A DNA stretch of 39,611 nt from Methylococcaceae bacterium (GTDB lineage: Bacteria; Pseudomonadota; Gammaproteobacteria; Methylococcales; Methylomonadaceae), in NCBI GenBank assembly GCA_947506155.1, contig CANNNV010000007.1, positions 1 to 39,611 of the forward strand. The letters run 5' to 3'. Numbering within the stretch: position 1 is the first letter of the stretch; each line of letters opens with the position of its first letter. Positions 1 through 8,169 of this stretch are shown in pieces. The translations under genes were made by a program, and so were the position numbers. A model generated the notes under the pieces. That model had not been told where the DNA came from and did not search any database. It saw only the letters and a list, made by a program, of their open reading frames with translations.

Positions 1-57
1 CGTGATCCGATCCTTTTAGAGCAGCGAACTAAGGAAGCATTCGCTGGTAAGTCTTAA
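1..57 (+). pseudogene. C-terminal tail of a TnpB-like (IS200/IS605 family) protein, cut by window edge
   Basis: Frame 1 is open from the first base to a TAA at 55-57 and encodes a short polar tail ending in QRTKEAFAGKS. This resembles the variable C-terminal tails of TnpB proteins from memory only. The stronger argument is position: a short spacer and then a GC-rich hairpin ending in ATTGAC follow at 119-147, the usual right-end layout of these elements. Only 18 codons are visible, so whether the gene is intact upstream cannot be seen. It could also be chance open frame. Confidence 0.4.
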
Positions 58-147
58 CGACCCATTGTAATCGTAGCACTGTGTTAGCGCTTAGTCTGGT
101 CAACCTAGCTTTTACAAGCTCCGTCCTTCAGGGCGGGGTGATTGACT
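58..147 (+). mobile_element. Right end of an IS200/IS605-type element (possible omega-RNA 3' region)
   Basis: The stem CCGTCC (121-126), loop TTCA and GGGCGG (131-136) is followed by GGTGATTGAC ending at 147. GC hairpins of this form with a short A/T-rich cleavage motif are typical right ends of single-strand-transposing IS200/IS605 elements. In TnpB-bearing members this region is transcribed as the 3' part of the omega RNA. The left end lies outside the window. The exact boundary is inferred. Confidence 0.45.
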
Positions 148-913
148 ACTACTCCAACTTCAAAATAAACACGAGCATATTAGAGTCTTAAATTAGTTAA
201 GCAGGTAGTGCGTGCATTGTACGCCGATAGGAAGTGATGTAGCTAATTGTGTAAGTTACATGCTAGCGATCTCATCGGGGCTTTGCAACTGAATTCACTC
301 CCTTCAGATTGTGGATAATACGATGTCTGGTTTTTCTGCCTTCGCTGGGCAGGGTAGTTGCGTTTTTGATTTAGAATGAGTTCACGTCTTTTAGGGCGCA
401 GAGTTTAAAGGTCGGTTGTTTTTTTTGCCCTGATTCCCACGCGCTGCGTGAGCACGCATGGAGCAAAAATAAGTTTTTTCGAGCCTAAGCGAGAACAAAT
501 ATTTCCAACATACCACATGATATTGCCAAAAACACCATCACGCACTACGCTTTATCGGTTTTTTTTCGAGCTGCTCTGGCTGTTTTTATAATAATATGCG
601 GTGTAAATCACGTGGTAAATGGTTACCAGCACCTAAAAATATAAGAATAAGATATTGAAAAATATATCGAAAAAACTAATTCAATATACGCAGGGCATTG
701 TATTAGGTTTTCTTTGCTTGGTAAGGGGTTTTCCGGGCGTTGTATTAAGATTTTCTTGTCTGGCAACAAGATTTTTTTGTTTGGTAACCAATTTTCTGGG
801 TGCGGTAATACCAACTTAATAGTAATTATCCGAAAAATTCACTCAAAATACCTTATTCCATTCCATAAACAACATCGACCAAAGCCAAATCGGGCTCGCG
901 GTGTTATTAAAAT
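148..913. other. Gene-poor stretch of about 770 bases
   Basis: No open frame here has a credible ribosome site or recognisable product. Two frames of 63 and 73 codons exist over the 21-bp tandem repeats at 692-796 and look like by-products of the repeat. The segment is A/T-rich with long T-runs around 421-430 and 560-567. It lies between a transposon end and the 3' end of the PilZ gene, so it may be decayed mobile DNA, but no transposase fragment was recognised beyond position 147. Confidence 0.5.
692..796. repeat. Five imperfect 21-bp tandem repeats
   Basis: Read on the minus strand, this stretch encodes five seven-residue units: ENWLPNK, KILLPDK, KILIQRP, ENPLPSK, ENLIQCP. Read on the plus strand it is a succession of TTTTCTT-TTTGGTAA-like blocks. 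The multiple-of-three period keeps a 63-codon minus-strand frame open, but there is no clear ribosome site and no known domain. I treat it as a non-coding minisatellite rather than a gene. Confidence 0.7.
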
Positions 914-1747
914 CTATATACCAAAAAAAACATAAGCTGTGATTACTGCAACACCGATCACAACCAGTTTTATTTTATTAAATAACGTCTGTTCCTGCCA
1001 ATAATAAAGCAGACTTGCCTGCATCCGTGACCAATAGGTTAGCTGCTTTTTTTTACAGCGCAGACAAAAAGACGGTACTACCCGCCACAAACGATAAAGC
1101 CCGTAGATGAACACTGGCAATATAATATAAAAGACAATAACTTGGGTTTGATGCAAGTCGGTCTCAAAAAGATGCTCGATAAGATGATCAAGATTGGATT
1201 CGATAAACTCAAAGGCCAGATGGGTGAGTTCAAGACCTAGTTCAAGCAGAAAATGCAGTACTTCGATCAATAAACCAAATATTGTGGCTGGTGCAGCGAT
1301 AACGCTCAGAATGGCGGCTAAGATAAAGCCATGAACCCAACGTTGCTGCAATCGTTTTTTATCGACATATTTGGCCAGCAAATCCCGATATTGATCTTTC
1401 ATATCGATGAAATGAGCACCAACAAAATAAGGACGCAGATTATCTGCTGTGCTTTTTTTACAATAAACGACTTTGGCGTAAGTCATAATATTCTTGACGC
1501 CAGACGCCAGTACTATCTTCATGACCAGATAATCGCCTTTCTTAAGCGTATTTTCACATGTAAAGGCTATCCCGGTTACACTGAGGTTTACATTTTCAGG
1601 ATCAATAGACGATGAAGTAGCCTCAAAAACAGGGTAGGGTTCGATCACGGTCTGTTCATCTATTTTCTTATAAAACAGATTAGCTTCTTCATAAATTCGA
1701 AAAAAATCTCTTCGATTTTTGTTTTCCGTCATGTTGACCTTATCCAT
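914..1747 (-). CDS. PilZ-domain membrane protein
   Basis: The 277-residue protein begins with a PilZ-like N-terminal half. The RxxxR element is visible as RRDFFR (residues 12-17) and the second c-di-GMP-binding element as NLSVTG (about residue 54). Both are the loops that bind cyclic di-GMP in PilZ domains. The C-terminal half has hydrophobic segments near residues 140-165, 205-222 and 260-277, so the domain is probably tethered to the inner membrane facing the cytoplasm. It is monocistronic on the minus strand, downstream of purL with an 85-base gap. The downstream target, motility or otherwise, cannot be read from the sequence. PilZ assignment is firm; the output is unknown. Confidence 0.8.
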   Translation of the reverse strand: MDKVNMTENKNRRDFFRIYEEANLFYKKIDEQTVIEPYPVFEATSSSIDPENVNLSVTGIAFTCENTLKKGDYLVMKIVLASGVKNIMTYAKVVYCKKSTADNLRPYFVGAHFIDMKDQYRDLLAKYVDKKRLQQRWVHGFILAAILSVIAAPATIFGLLIEVLHFLLELGLELTHLAFEFIESNLDHLIEHLFETDLHQTQVIVFYIILPVFIYGLYRLWRVVPSFCLRCKKKQLTYWSRMQASLLYYWQEQTLFNKIKLVVIGVAVITAYVFFGI

Positions 1748-1832
1748 AATCTACAACCTTTTATCGCCAGGATCTGATTATCGCATTTTTCAAGTACTAT
1801 ACACGAGGTGATTTATCGATCCAAGGGTCCCG

Positions 1833-4800
1833 TCAAGCGCCGACCCAGACCCGCGCATTTCTAAACAAACGCATCCAGGCGCCATATTCTTCCCAGTCAT
1901 CTGGATGCCATGAATTTTGCACCGCTCTAAAACAGCGTTCGGGATGTGGCATCATAATAGTAAACCGTCCGTCCGTATTGGTCAGTCCGGTAATGCCGAA
2001 CGGAGAACCATTGGGGTTGGCCGGAAATTCCGTGGTTAATTCGCCATAGTTATCGACATAGCACAACGCAACTGCGCCGGCTTCCAGCGCCACCGCAGGA
2101 TCCATTGCAAATTCCGCGCGGCCTTCGCCATGAGCAATGGCAACCGGCATTCTGGAGCCTTCCATACCAGCGAACAGTATCGATGGCGATTTTTGCACTT
2201 CAACTAGGGCCACCCGTGCCTCAAATTGTTCCGAGGTATTGCGTAAGAAGCGCGGCCAATGTTCTGCGCCAGGGATGATGTCTTTTAAGCCGGACATCAT
2301 CTGACACCCGTTGCAAACACCCAAACCAAAAGTGTCAAGTCGCTGGAAAAAAGCGGCAAATTCATCTCGGCAGCGCGGATTAAATAGAATTGATTTTGCC
2401 CAGCCACCGCCTGCGCCCAGCACGTCGCCATAGGAAAAACCGCCGCAGGCCACTAAACCGGTAAAATCGGCTAGGCTGACTCTGCCGTGAATAATATCGC
2501 TCATGTGTACATCGATGCTGGTAAATCCGGCGCGATCAAACGCAGCTGCCATTTCCACATGACCGTTAACGCCCTGTTCACGCAGTATCGCAACTCGAGG
2601 TCGTATTGAATTTTTAAAGGGCGCGGTCACATCGTCATTAACCGCAAAGGTTAATTCGACATGCAGGCCTGGATCGTCATCATCGGTAATCTGGTCAAAC
2701 TGTTGCAACGCACATTCCGGGTTATCCCTTAAAGCCTGCATTTTATAGCTCAGCTCCGACCAAGTGCTTTGCATGTGAGCTCTATCCATCGAATAAACAA
2801 CGTCGCCACCATGACGGATAGTCAGTCGTTGTTCATCGATCACCTTACCGATCACATAGGTACAATCAATCAATCCCGATTCCCTTAACAAGCCCACAAC
2901 GTCCTTGCAGTCGCTCTGACGCACTTGAAATACCGCGCCCAATTCTTCATTAAACAAGGCGGCCAGCACATCGTCGCCTAGGCTATCCAGGGTCAAGGTC
3001 ACGCCCAGTCGACTTGCAAACATCATTTCCGCAACGGTTGCCAGTAAACCACCGTCGGAACGGTCATGATAACTGAGTAGTTTATCCTGAGTATTCAGGG
3101 TTTGTATCGCATCGAAAAAGGCTTTTAATAACTCCGCCTGATCCAGATCGGGACAGTCATCGCCCAACTGGTTATAAACCTGTGCCAGCACCGAACCGCC
3201 CAGCCGGTTTTTGCCGGCGCCCAGATCCAGTAGAATCAAAGTGCTGTCTTCATCTTGTATATTGCACAGTTGCGGAGTCAGGGTTTTGTTAATATCCACC
3301 ACCGGGGCAAATGCGGTAATTACCAGCGACAACGGCGAGGTCATGGTTTTTCCATCCCACACCGTTTTCATAGATAAGGAATCCTTGCCCACCGGTATCG
3401 CGATACCCAAGGCCGGGCATAATTCCATACCCACCGCTCTGACGGTATCGAATAACGCCGCATCTTCGCCTGGCGATCCGGCTGCCGCCATCCAGTTGGC
3501 CGACAATTTGATTTTTTTCAACGAGGCTATGCTGGCGGCGGCAATATTGGTGATAGCTTCGCCTATTGCCATCCGCCCCGAGGCTGGCGCGTCTATCACC
3601 GCAATCGGTGAACGCTCGCCAAGCGCCATCGCTTCACCGGCCTGCGCATAAAAGCCGACAGCGGTTACTGCAACATCGGCCACCGGTATTTGCCAGGGGC
3701 CGACCATTTGATCACGCGCAACCAGTCCGGTTACCGAACGGTCGCCGATATGAATCAAAAAGCTTTTATCGGCAACAGCCGGAAAAGCCAAAACCCGTTC
3801 GACCGCATCGTTCAGCGTGATGCCGCTAACATCCAGCGGAGTTATCTTAGGTTGAACATGCTCGACCTTGCGGTGCAGTTTGGGCGACTTTCCGAACAAA
3901 ACCGACATCGGAATATCAACCGGCTGATCGCCCAATAACTCATCCGTCAGCGACAAATGCTGCTCATCAGTCGCCGCGCCGATGACCGCAAACAAACAAT
4001 GTTCGCGTACACAAAAAGCGCTAAATAATTCCAGTGCATCGGGTTTGATCGCGACCACATAGCGTTCCTGGGCTTCATTGCACCAGATTTGCATCGGCGA
4101 CATGCCATTATCGGCATTATGCACTTTGCGCAACTCAAAGCGACCACCGCGCTCACAGTCATGGATAATTTCAGGCACCGCGTTGGATAAACCACCTGCA
4201 CCGATATCATGTATCGAGACTATCGGGGTATCGTGTCCCAGCGCATTGCAATGATTGATAACTTCCTGACAACGGCGTTCCATTTCCGGGTTTTCGCGTT
4301 GCACCGAGGCAAAATCCAGATCTTCCGAACCTTCGCCTGAGGCTTGCGAGGAAGCCGCGCTGCCGCCCAAACCGATCAACATGGCAGGGCCGCCGAGAAT
4401 AATGATCAAGGAACCTGCCGGAATCGGCTGTTTGTTGACCAGCATAGGCCGGATGTTGCCAAGTCCGCCAGCAATCATGATCGGTTTATGATAACCGCGA
4501 AATTCGTGGTCGCTGCCCGGCACAGCCTGCTCAAAGCTGCGAAAATAGCCGGTCAGATTAGGCCGGCCAAATTCATTATTAAATGCCGCACCGCCTAGTG
4601 GGCCTTCCAGCATGATGGTTAAGGCCGAGGCGATGCGTTCCGGCTTACCGTTATCGGCTTCCCAGGGTTGGCGAAAACCGGGGACTTTCAAATGTGACAC
4701 CGAAAATCCGGTTAAACCGGCTTTCGGCGCCGAGCCTCGGCCAGTTGCGCCTTCGTCACGAATTTCACCGCCGGAGCCGGTAGCAGCCCCCGGATAAGGC

Positions 4801-5693
4801 GAAATCGCAGTCGGATGATTATGGGTTTCGACTTTCATCAGCAAATGCGCGTCTTCCTCGACATAGGCGTATTCGCCTGTCTTAGGATTACGGATAAAAA
4901 CCTGCGCGCTGGAACCGGTCATCACCGACGCGTTATCGCTATAAGCCGACAAAATATCTGCCGGACTTTTTTGTGCGGTATTGCGGATCATGCCGAACAG
5001 AGTTTGCCCCTGCTCTACCCCGTCTATGGTCCAGTCGGCATTAAAAATCTTGTGCCGGCAATGCTCGGAATTGGCCTGCGCAAACATCATCAATTCAACA
5101 TCGGTCGGATTTCTGCCTAAAGCTTGAAAGCTGTCGGTCAGATAATCGATTTCATCGTTAGATAATACCAGCCCCAGTTCACTATTGGCTGTAGCCAGCG
5201 CGTCACGGCCCTGCCCGATAATATCTACGCTCAACAACCTTTGTGGCTGATGCTGAACAAACAATTCGGGTTCTGTTTCGCCCTGAACAACGGTTTGAGT
5301 CATACGGTCATGCAATAACGCAGTGACTTCTGGCGACAAGGACTCCGAACATTCTAGCGTGTATTCGATACCCCGCTCAATACGGTTAATTTCGGCCAAA
5401 CCGCAACGCTGGGCAATCTCAGTTGCCTTGCTGGACCAGGGTGAAATCGTGCCTGAACGTGGCAATACTTGCAAACGCTGGCCGACATTTTCAACATTGG
5501 CTGGCGCATGACCGTAAGCGAGTAACTGTTGTAAAATTTCAGTTTGATTGTCATTCAGGTCATGCTGAATATCCACGAAATGAATAAATCGTGCTGACAC
5601 GGACTTGATGGAGGGGTCTACCGCCTGGAGTTCGACCAGTAATTTGTTAATCCGAAAGTCGGATAGCGCGGATGTTCCAAAAATTTTTAGCAT
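1833..5693 (-). CDS. purL: Phosphoribosylformylglycinamidine synthase, large single-chain type
   Basis: At 1286 residues this matches the fused gammaproteobacterial enzyme (about 1295 in E. coli). It converts FGAR, glutamine and ATP to FGAM in purine synthesis. In order: an N-terminal PurS-like region, two AIRS-related synthase halves (SEHCRHK near residue 210, then VETHNHPTA and [13 protein letters not shown]), and a C-terminal class I glutamine amidotransferase. The amidotransferase nucleophile is in GVCNGCQM (Cys about 1126), with HGEGRAEF and the PHPER triad region near the end. The ATG is preceded by a hairpin repeat at 5708-5768. No truncation or frameshift is seen. Confidence 0.98.
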   Translation of the reverse strand: MLKIFGTSALSDFRINKLLVELQAVDPSIKSVSARFIHFVDIQHDLNDNQTEILQQLLAYGHAPANVENVGQRLQVLPRSGTISPWSSKATEIAQRCGLAEINRIERGIEYTLECSESLSPEVTALLHDRMTQTVVQGETEPELFVQHQPQRLLSVDIIGQGRDALATANSELGLVLSNDEIDYLTDSFQALGRNPTDVELMMFAQANSEHCRHKIFNADWTIDGVEQGQTLFGMIRNTAQKSPADILSAYSDNASVMTGSSAQVFIRNPKTGEYAYVEEDAHLLMKVETHNHPTAISPYPGAATGSGGEIRDEGATGRGSAPKAGLTGFSVSHLKVPGFRQPWEADNGKPERIASALTIMLEGPLGGAAFNNEFGRPNLTGYFRSFEQAVPGSDHEFRGYHKPIMIAGGLGNIRPMLVNKQPIPAGSLIIILGGPAMLIGLGGSAASSQASGEGSEDLDFASVQRENPEMERRCQEVINHCNALGHDTPIVSIHDIGAGGLSNAVPEIIHDCERGGRFELRKVHNADNGMSPMQIWCNEAQERYVVAIKPDALELFSAFCVREHCLFAVIGAATDEQHLSLTDELLGDQPVDIPMSVLFGKSPKLHRKVEHVQPKITPLDVSGITLNDAVERVLAFPAVADKSFLIHIGDRSVTGLVARDQMVGPWQIPVADVAVTAVGFYAQAGEAMALGERSPIAVIDAPASGRMAIGEAITNIAAASIASLKKIKLSANWMAAAGSPGEDAALFDTVRAVGMELCPALGIAIPVGKDSLSMKTVWDGKTMTSPLSLVITAFAPVVDINKTLTPQLCNIQDEDSTLILLDLGAGKNRLGGSVLAQVYNQLGDDCPDLDQAELLKAFFDAIQTLNTQDKLLSYHDRSDGGLLATVAEMMFASRLGVTLTLDSLGDDVLAALFNEELGAVFQVRQSDCKDVVGLLRESGLIDCTYVIGKVIDEQRLTIRHGGDVVYSMDRAHMQSTWSELSYKMQALRDNPECALQQFDQITDDDDPGLHVELTFAVNDDVTAPFKNSIRPRVAILREQGVNGHVEMAAAFDRAGFTSIDVHMSDIIHGRVSLADFTGLVACGGFSYGDVLGAGGGWAKSILFNPRCRDEFAAFFQRLDTFGLGVCNGCQMMSGLKDIIPGAEHWPRFLRNTSEQFEARVALVEVQKSPSILFAGMEGSRMPVAIAHGEGRAEFAMDPAVALEAGAVALCYVDNYGELTTEFPANPNGSPFGITGLTNTDGRFTIMMPHPERCFRAVQNSWHPDDWEEYGAWMRLFRNARVWVGA

Positions 5694-5707
5694 GGATAAA
5701 GAAGGTA

Positions 5708-5768
5708 AAAGGTATAAGGGCGAAAGGCGAAAGCGAAACGACTTTTTAGCCTTTCGCGTTTCGCCTGA
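5708..5768. repeat. Intergenic GGCGAAA palindrome, copy 1
   Basis: Left arm GGCGAAAGCGAAA (5726-5738) pairs with TTTCGC-G-TTTCGCC (5752-5765) with one bulged base. Extra GGCGAAAGG units precede the left arm and an ACTTTTTAG loop lies between. A second element with the same architecture lies at 10441-10502. Because it sits between bamC (downstream end) and purL (start) on the minus strand, it might also act as a weak terminator, but no good U-tract follows on that strand. Confidence 0.65.
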
Positions 5769-5772
5769 TAAA

Positions 5773-6420
5773 TCACTTAGCTAAATCAGCTTTGATAGTG
5801 TCGTGCAATAACGTCAACAACTTTAAAGAGGCGCTATCGGTTACCGGTTTTTGATCTTTGTCTAGGATTATCAGATCGGTTTGCTGATTATTATCCAGTA
5901 ATTTAAGCACATATTCTTGCTCGGTAACTTTAAAACCACTCAGAGCAAAGTCAATCTCATCCCAAATAGAATCATCCTCCATGTCCTTTTTATTCGGATC
6001 GTACTGGACATGAAACAGCCCCGCTTCCTGACTACGATTGGTCACTTCAAGCGATTTTCGGCTTAAAGCCTTTCCAATTAAACGCCAGGCGGTTGCTGAT
6101 GAAGCACCGATACGCAACCGCTTTGTGTCCTGATCAGCATCGACCAGTTCCAGTTGCACAGCTTTACGGTCTATAGCCGGGACTGTTTCAATGACTGGCG
6201 CGGTGCGCTCGGGCTTAGCTGTTTCAATAACCGGTGCGATGCGCGGTTTTACAACACCATCCCCGGCAAGATCGGGCGGCAAAATCAGCGGGGGAATCTC
6301 AGTGGTAAACTGATAATCTCTTTCCTTATCCGGAAACCAGGTTTTGATCGTACTGCAGGCGGCTAGATTCAGGAACACAACCGTAGCGACAACAAAATAG
6401 CATGTAGATTTAATTTTCAT
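5773..6420 (-). CDS. bamC: Outer-membrane assembly lipoprotein BamC-like
   Basis: A 215-residue protein with an export signal ending in the lipobox LAAC (Cys about 22). The lipobox is followed by a long proline-rich unstructured segment ([10 protein letters not shown]), as in BamC, which lies along BamD. A folded domain with [15 protein letters not shown] follows, matching the first helix-grip domain of BamC. It is shorter than E. coli BamC (344), so the second C-terminal domain appears to be missing or reduced. It overlaps the end of dapA by four bases, and dapA-bamC (nlpB) is the classical pairing. Role: accessory lipoprotein of the BAM complex that inserts beta-barrels. Confidence 0.88.
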   Translation of the reverse strand: MKIKSTCYFVVATVVFLNLAACSTIKTWFPDKERDYQFTTEIPPLILPPDLAGDGVVKPRIAPVIETAKPERTAPVIETVPAIDRKAVQLELVDADQDTKRLRIGASSATAWRLIGKALSRKSLEVTNRSQEAGLFHVQYDPNKKDMEDDSIWDEIDFALSGFKVTEQEYVLKLLDNNQQTDLIILDKDQKPVTDSASLKLLTLLHDTIKADLAK

Positions 6421-7295
6421 ACAATAACCTCAGCCTGACGCATGGCCTCGCGAACGGCGTTAACACAATCTTCGGTCAACCAGGTTAAGGGTAAACGTAT
6501 GCCCTTACCCATCAAGCCCATTTCGGCAACCGCCCATTTAACCGGGATCGGATTAGACTGAATAAACAGACTCTGGTGCAAACCACTGAGTTTTTTGTCT
6601 AAGGCTAAGGCGGTTTCGCTGTCGCCTGCTAGCGCAGCCATAATCATTTGATGCACCAGTTTAGGTGCTACATTACCGGTTACGGTAATGCTGCCGTTGC
6701 CGCCTTGCAGGCAAAACTCACGACTGGTCGCATCGTCACCGGTATAGATCGCAAAATCAGCGCCGGTTAAATCGCGGATTTGTTTAATGCGGCACAGCTC
6801 AGCGGTCGCTTCTTTAACACCGACGATATTGTTAATATGGGATAGTCGGCCCACGGTTTCCGGCAACATGTCGCACGCCGTGCGTCCCGGCACATTATAT
6901 AAAATTTGGGGAATATCGACAGCGGCAGCTATCGCTTGATAATGTAGAAACAAGCCTTGCTGCGTTGGTTTGTTGTAATAGGGCGTAACAATTAGACAGG
7001 CATCGGCACCGGCGGCCTTGGCCAGACGGGTCAGCGTAATCGCCTCGGTAGTCGAGTTTGCACCGGTTCCGGCAATCACCGGTATTCTGCCGCCGACATA
7101 ATCAACAACCGTCTGGATCACCGCGCAATGTTCATGCTCATCCAGTGTCGCCGACTCTCCTGTCGTGCCGACCGCGACCAGTGCATCTGTCCCTGCTGCA
7201 ATATGAAATTCGACCAGCTTTTTCAAGCTTTCGTTATCCACCTCGCCGCGTTCATCCATCGGTGTTACTAACGCTACGATACTACCTTGAATCAT
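6417..7295 (-). CDS. dapA: 4-hydroxy-tetrahydrodipicolinate synthase
   Basis: 292 residues, the usual family length. It condenses pyruvate with aspartate semialdehyde at the entry to lysine and diaminopimelate synthesis. Visible signatures are the GTTGESATL loop (about residues 43-51), the catalytic Tyr in LYNVPGRT (about 132) and the Schiff-base Lys in GVKEAT (about 160). The (beta/alpha)8 fold motif YYNKPTQQGL is also present. The 3' end overlaps bamC as ATGA, implying coupled translation. A candidate promoter with a perfect -10 lies about 40 bases upstream of the ATG. Confidence 0.97.
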   Translation of the reverse strand: MIQGSIVALVTPMDERGEVDNESLKKLVEFHIAAGTDALVAVGTTGESATLDEHEHCAVIQTVVDYVGGRIPVIAGTGANSTTEAITLTRLAKAAGADACLIVTPYYNKPTQQGLFLHYQAIAAAVDIPQILYNVPGRTACDMLPETVGRLSHINNIVGVKEATAELCRIKQIRDLTGADFAIYTGDDATSREFCLQGGNGSITVTGNVAPKLVHQMIMAALAGDSETALALDKKLSGLHQSLFIQSNPIPVKWAVAEMGLMGKGIRLPLTWLTEDCVNAVREAMRQAEVIV

Positions 7296-7338
7296 GAAAA
7301 CTCTCGACCAGAATTAATGCGGTTACAAAACTGCGGGC

Positions 7339-7344
7339 ATTATA
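7339..7344 (-). promoter_or_regulatory. Candidate -10 box for dapA-bamC
   Basis: On the minus strand this is TATAAT, about 44 bases before the dapA ATG, which gives a leader of roughly 37 bases. The -35 region is poor, so this rests on the -10 box and position alone. Confidence 0.4.
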
Positions 7345-7446
7345 ACAAGCAAATAACTTTGTAGGGGTGGATTTAAATGAATAGACGCGCGGCAGGATGA
7401 TATCTGCCTGTCGTTTTTTGAGGATGAAATAAATCGAGCGATTGTA

Positions 7447-7500
7447 GGGCGAATAAATTCGCCCCCATTACATCAAAGACAAAACATCTTTGATGTAATG
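7447..7500. repeat. Two adjacent palindromes in the dapA-acyP gap
   Basis: GGGCGAATAAATTCGCCC (7447-7464) is an 8-bp stem with an AA loop. It is followed directly by a perfect 14-bp stem: CATTACATCAAAGA (7466-7479), loop CAAAACA, and TCTTTGATGTAATG (7487-7500). The first resembles the GGGCGA/TCGCCC palindromes elsewhere in the window. The second is unique here. Neither has a clear U-tract on the minus strand, which would be required for ending the rlmKL-acyP transcript. Confidence 0.75.
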
Positions 7501-7759
7501 CCGCGTTTCAGGGTATTCGATATTGATTTATCACAGAGTAGCGTAAAACCCCGTCGTTCAGGACGGAGATGTAAGCGGCTCAATTCTACTTGCATCATAA
7601 TACACGGCTTGTTAAAATTATTCGCAGTTGCTATCAGAGGACGCTTTAGGCTCGCTCTACGACGGCAATTTAGTTTTTAAAATAAAGACTTCAAGATCAC
7701 TTTCAGCAAAAACCAAGCGATAGGTGGAAGTCTGACTACTCAATTAAATATAATAAAAT

Positions 7760-7900
7760 AACCGTCGGATAGACGGGGCTAGTCTGTGAAGTGAACGGTG
7801 CAGTAATGTCGTCAGCAGCAGAAACCAGTGAGCAGTAGCGATACATACTCACTCCTAGTAAAATAGGAATCCCCTTCCTTTAGGTGGGGGAGGATGTCAA
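7760..7900 (+). ncRNA. Possible orphan omega-RNA scaffold
   Basis: In TnpB-coding elements, the RNA that guides TnpB covers the tnpB 3' end and the right-end hairpin, and its guide is the flanking DNA just beyond the element. Here those parts survive without a tnpB. The guide would start at 7901, inside the acyP 3' end. Transcription is not shown by anything in the sequence; this is inference from element architecture. Confidence 0.25.
7773..7838 (+). pseudogene. Remnant of a tnpB 3' end
   Basis: The frame reads TGLVCEVNGAVMSSAAETSEQ and stops at TAG 7836-7838. The GL-x-CE-VNGAV pattern resembles the C-terminal tails of many TnpB proteins after the zinc ribbon. An in-frame TAG at 7770-7772 and the absence of any upstream RuvC or zinc-finger region show that the gene is destroyed. 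The distance to the right-end hairpin (about 30 bases) is as expected for this family. Confidence 0.5.
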
Positions 7901-8169
7901 TTTATTTCAAAAGAGGTTAGTGATTCTTCATGTTGAAGTTCGGTAATTTCAACATGATCAACTCGGGCGGTTATCGGGCCTTTGTGGCACCATCGGATGA
8001 ATTTTTCGATCGTTAGGTTTTCAGCCTCGGCGATAATTTCAACCCGGCCATCCGGGAGATTTCTGGCACTACCTTTTATCGCAAAATGTTTGGCCTTGTT
8101 TTGGGTGAAAAGGCGAAAATAAACACCTTGAACTCGACCAGAAACCAGGATTTTAACTTTACGTATCAC
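7897..8169 (-). CDS. acyP: Acylphosphatase
   Basis: 90 residues, the normal size of this small ferredoxin-like enzyme, which hydrolyses acyl phosphates. The signature GRVQGVYFR holds the phosphate-binding Arg (residue 19), and the catalytic Asn is in ARNLPDG (Asn 37). The ATG overlaps the rlmKL stop (ATGA), so the two are translated as an operon. The TGA stop is formed by the last bases (TCAA on the plus strand) of the adjacent IS200/IS605 remnant, so the extreme C-terminus may have been reset by the insertion. The final SFEIN still matches the family's usual end. Confidence 0.95.
   Translation of the reverse strand: MIRKVKILVSGRVQGVYFRLFTQNKAKHFAIKGSARNLPDGRVEIIAEAENLTIEKFIRWCHKGPITARVDHVEITELQHEESLTSFEIN

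Larger units (their letters stand above)
7528..7900 (+). mobile_element. Internally deleted IS200/IS605 (IS1341-type) element
   Basis: TTGAT (7523-7527), a known target motif in this family, is followed by a left-end-like hairpin CCCCGTCGTTCAGGACGG (7559-7576) and AGATGTAAGCGGC. The right end carries CCCCTTCC-TTTA-GGTGGGGG (7871-7890) and finishes with GGATGTCAA at 7900; TCAA is a usual right cleavage motif. Between them only a fragment of a tnpB tail survives (7773-7838). With about 370 bases it cannot encode TnpA or TnpB, so it is either dead or a cargo-less derivative that could be moved in trans. The left boundary is less certain than the right. Confidence 0.6.

Noticed and set aside
692-796. 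CRISPR array or small repeat protein gene
   Set aside because: Units are imperfect, contiguous and have no spacers; the 63-codon frame has no ribosome site.
3211-3651. 146-codon plus-strand gene inside purL
   Set aside because: It is antisense to a conserved part of purL and has no ribosome site or known product.
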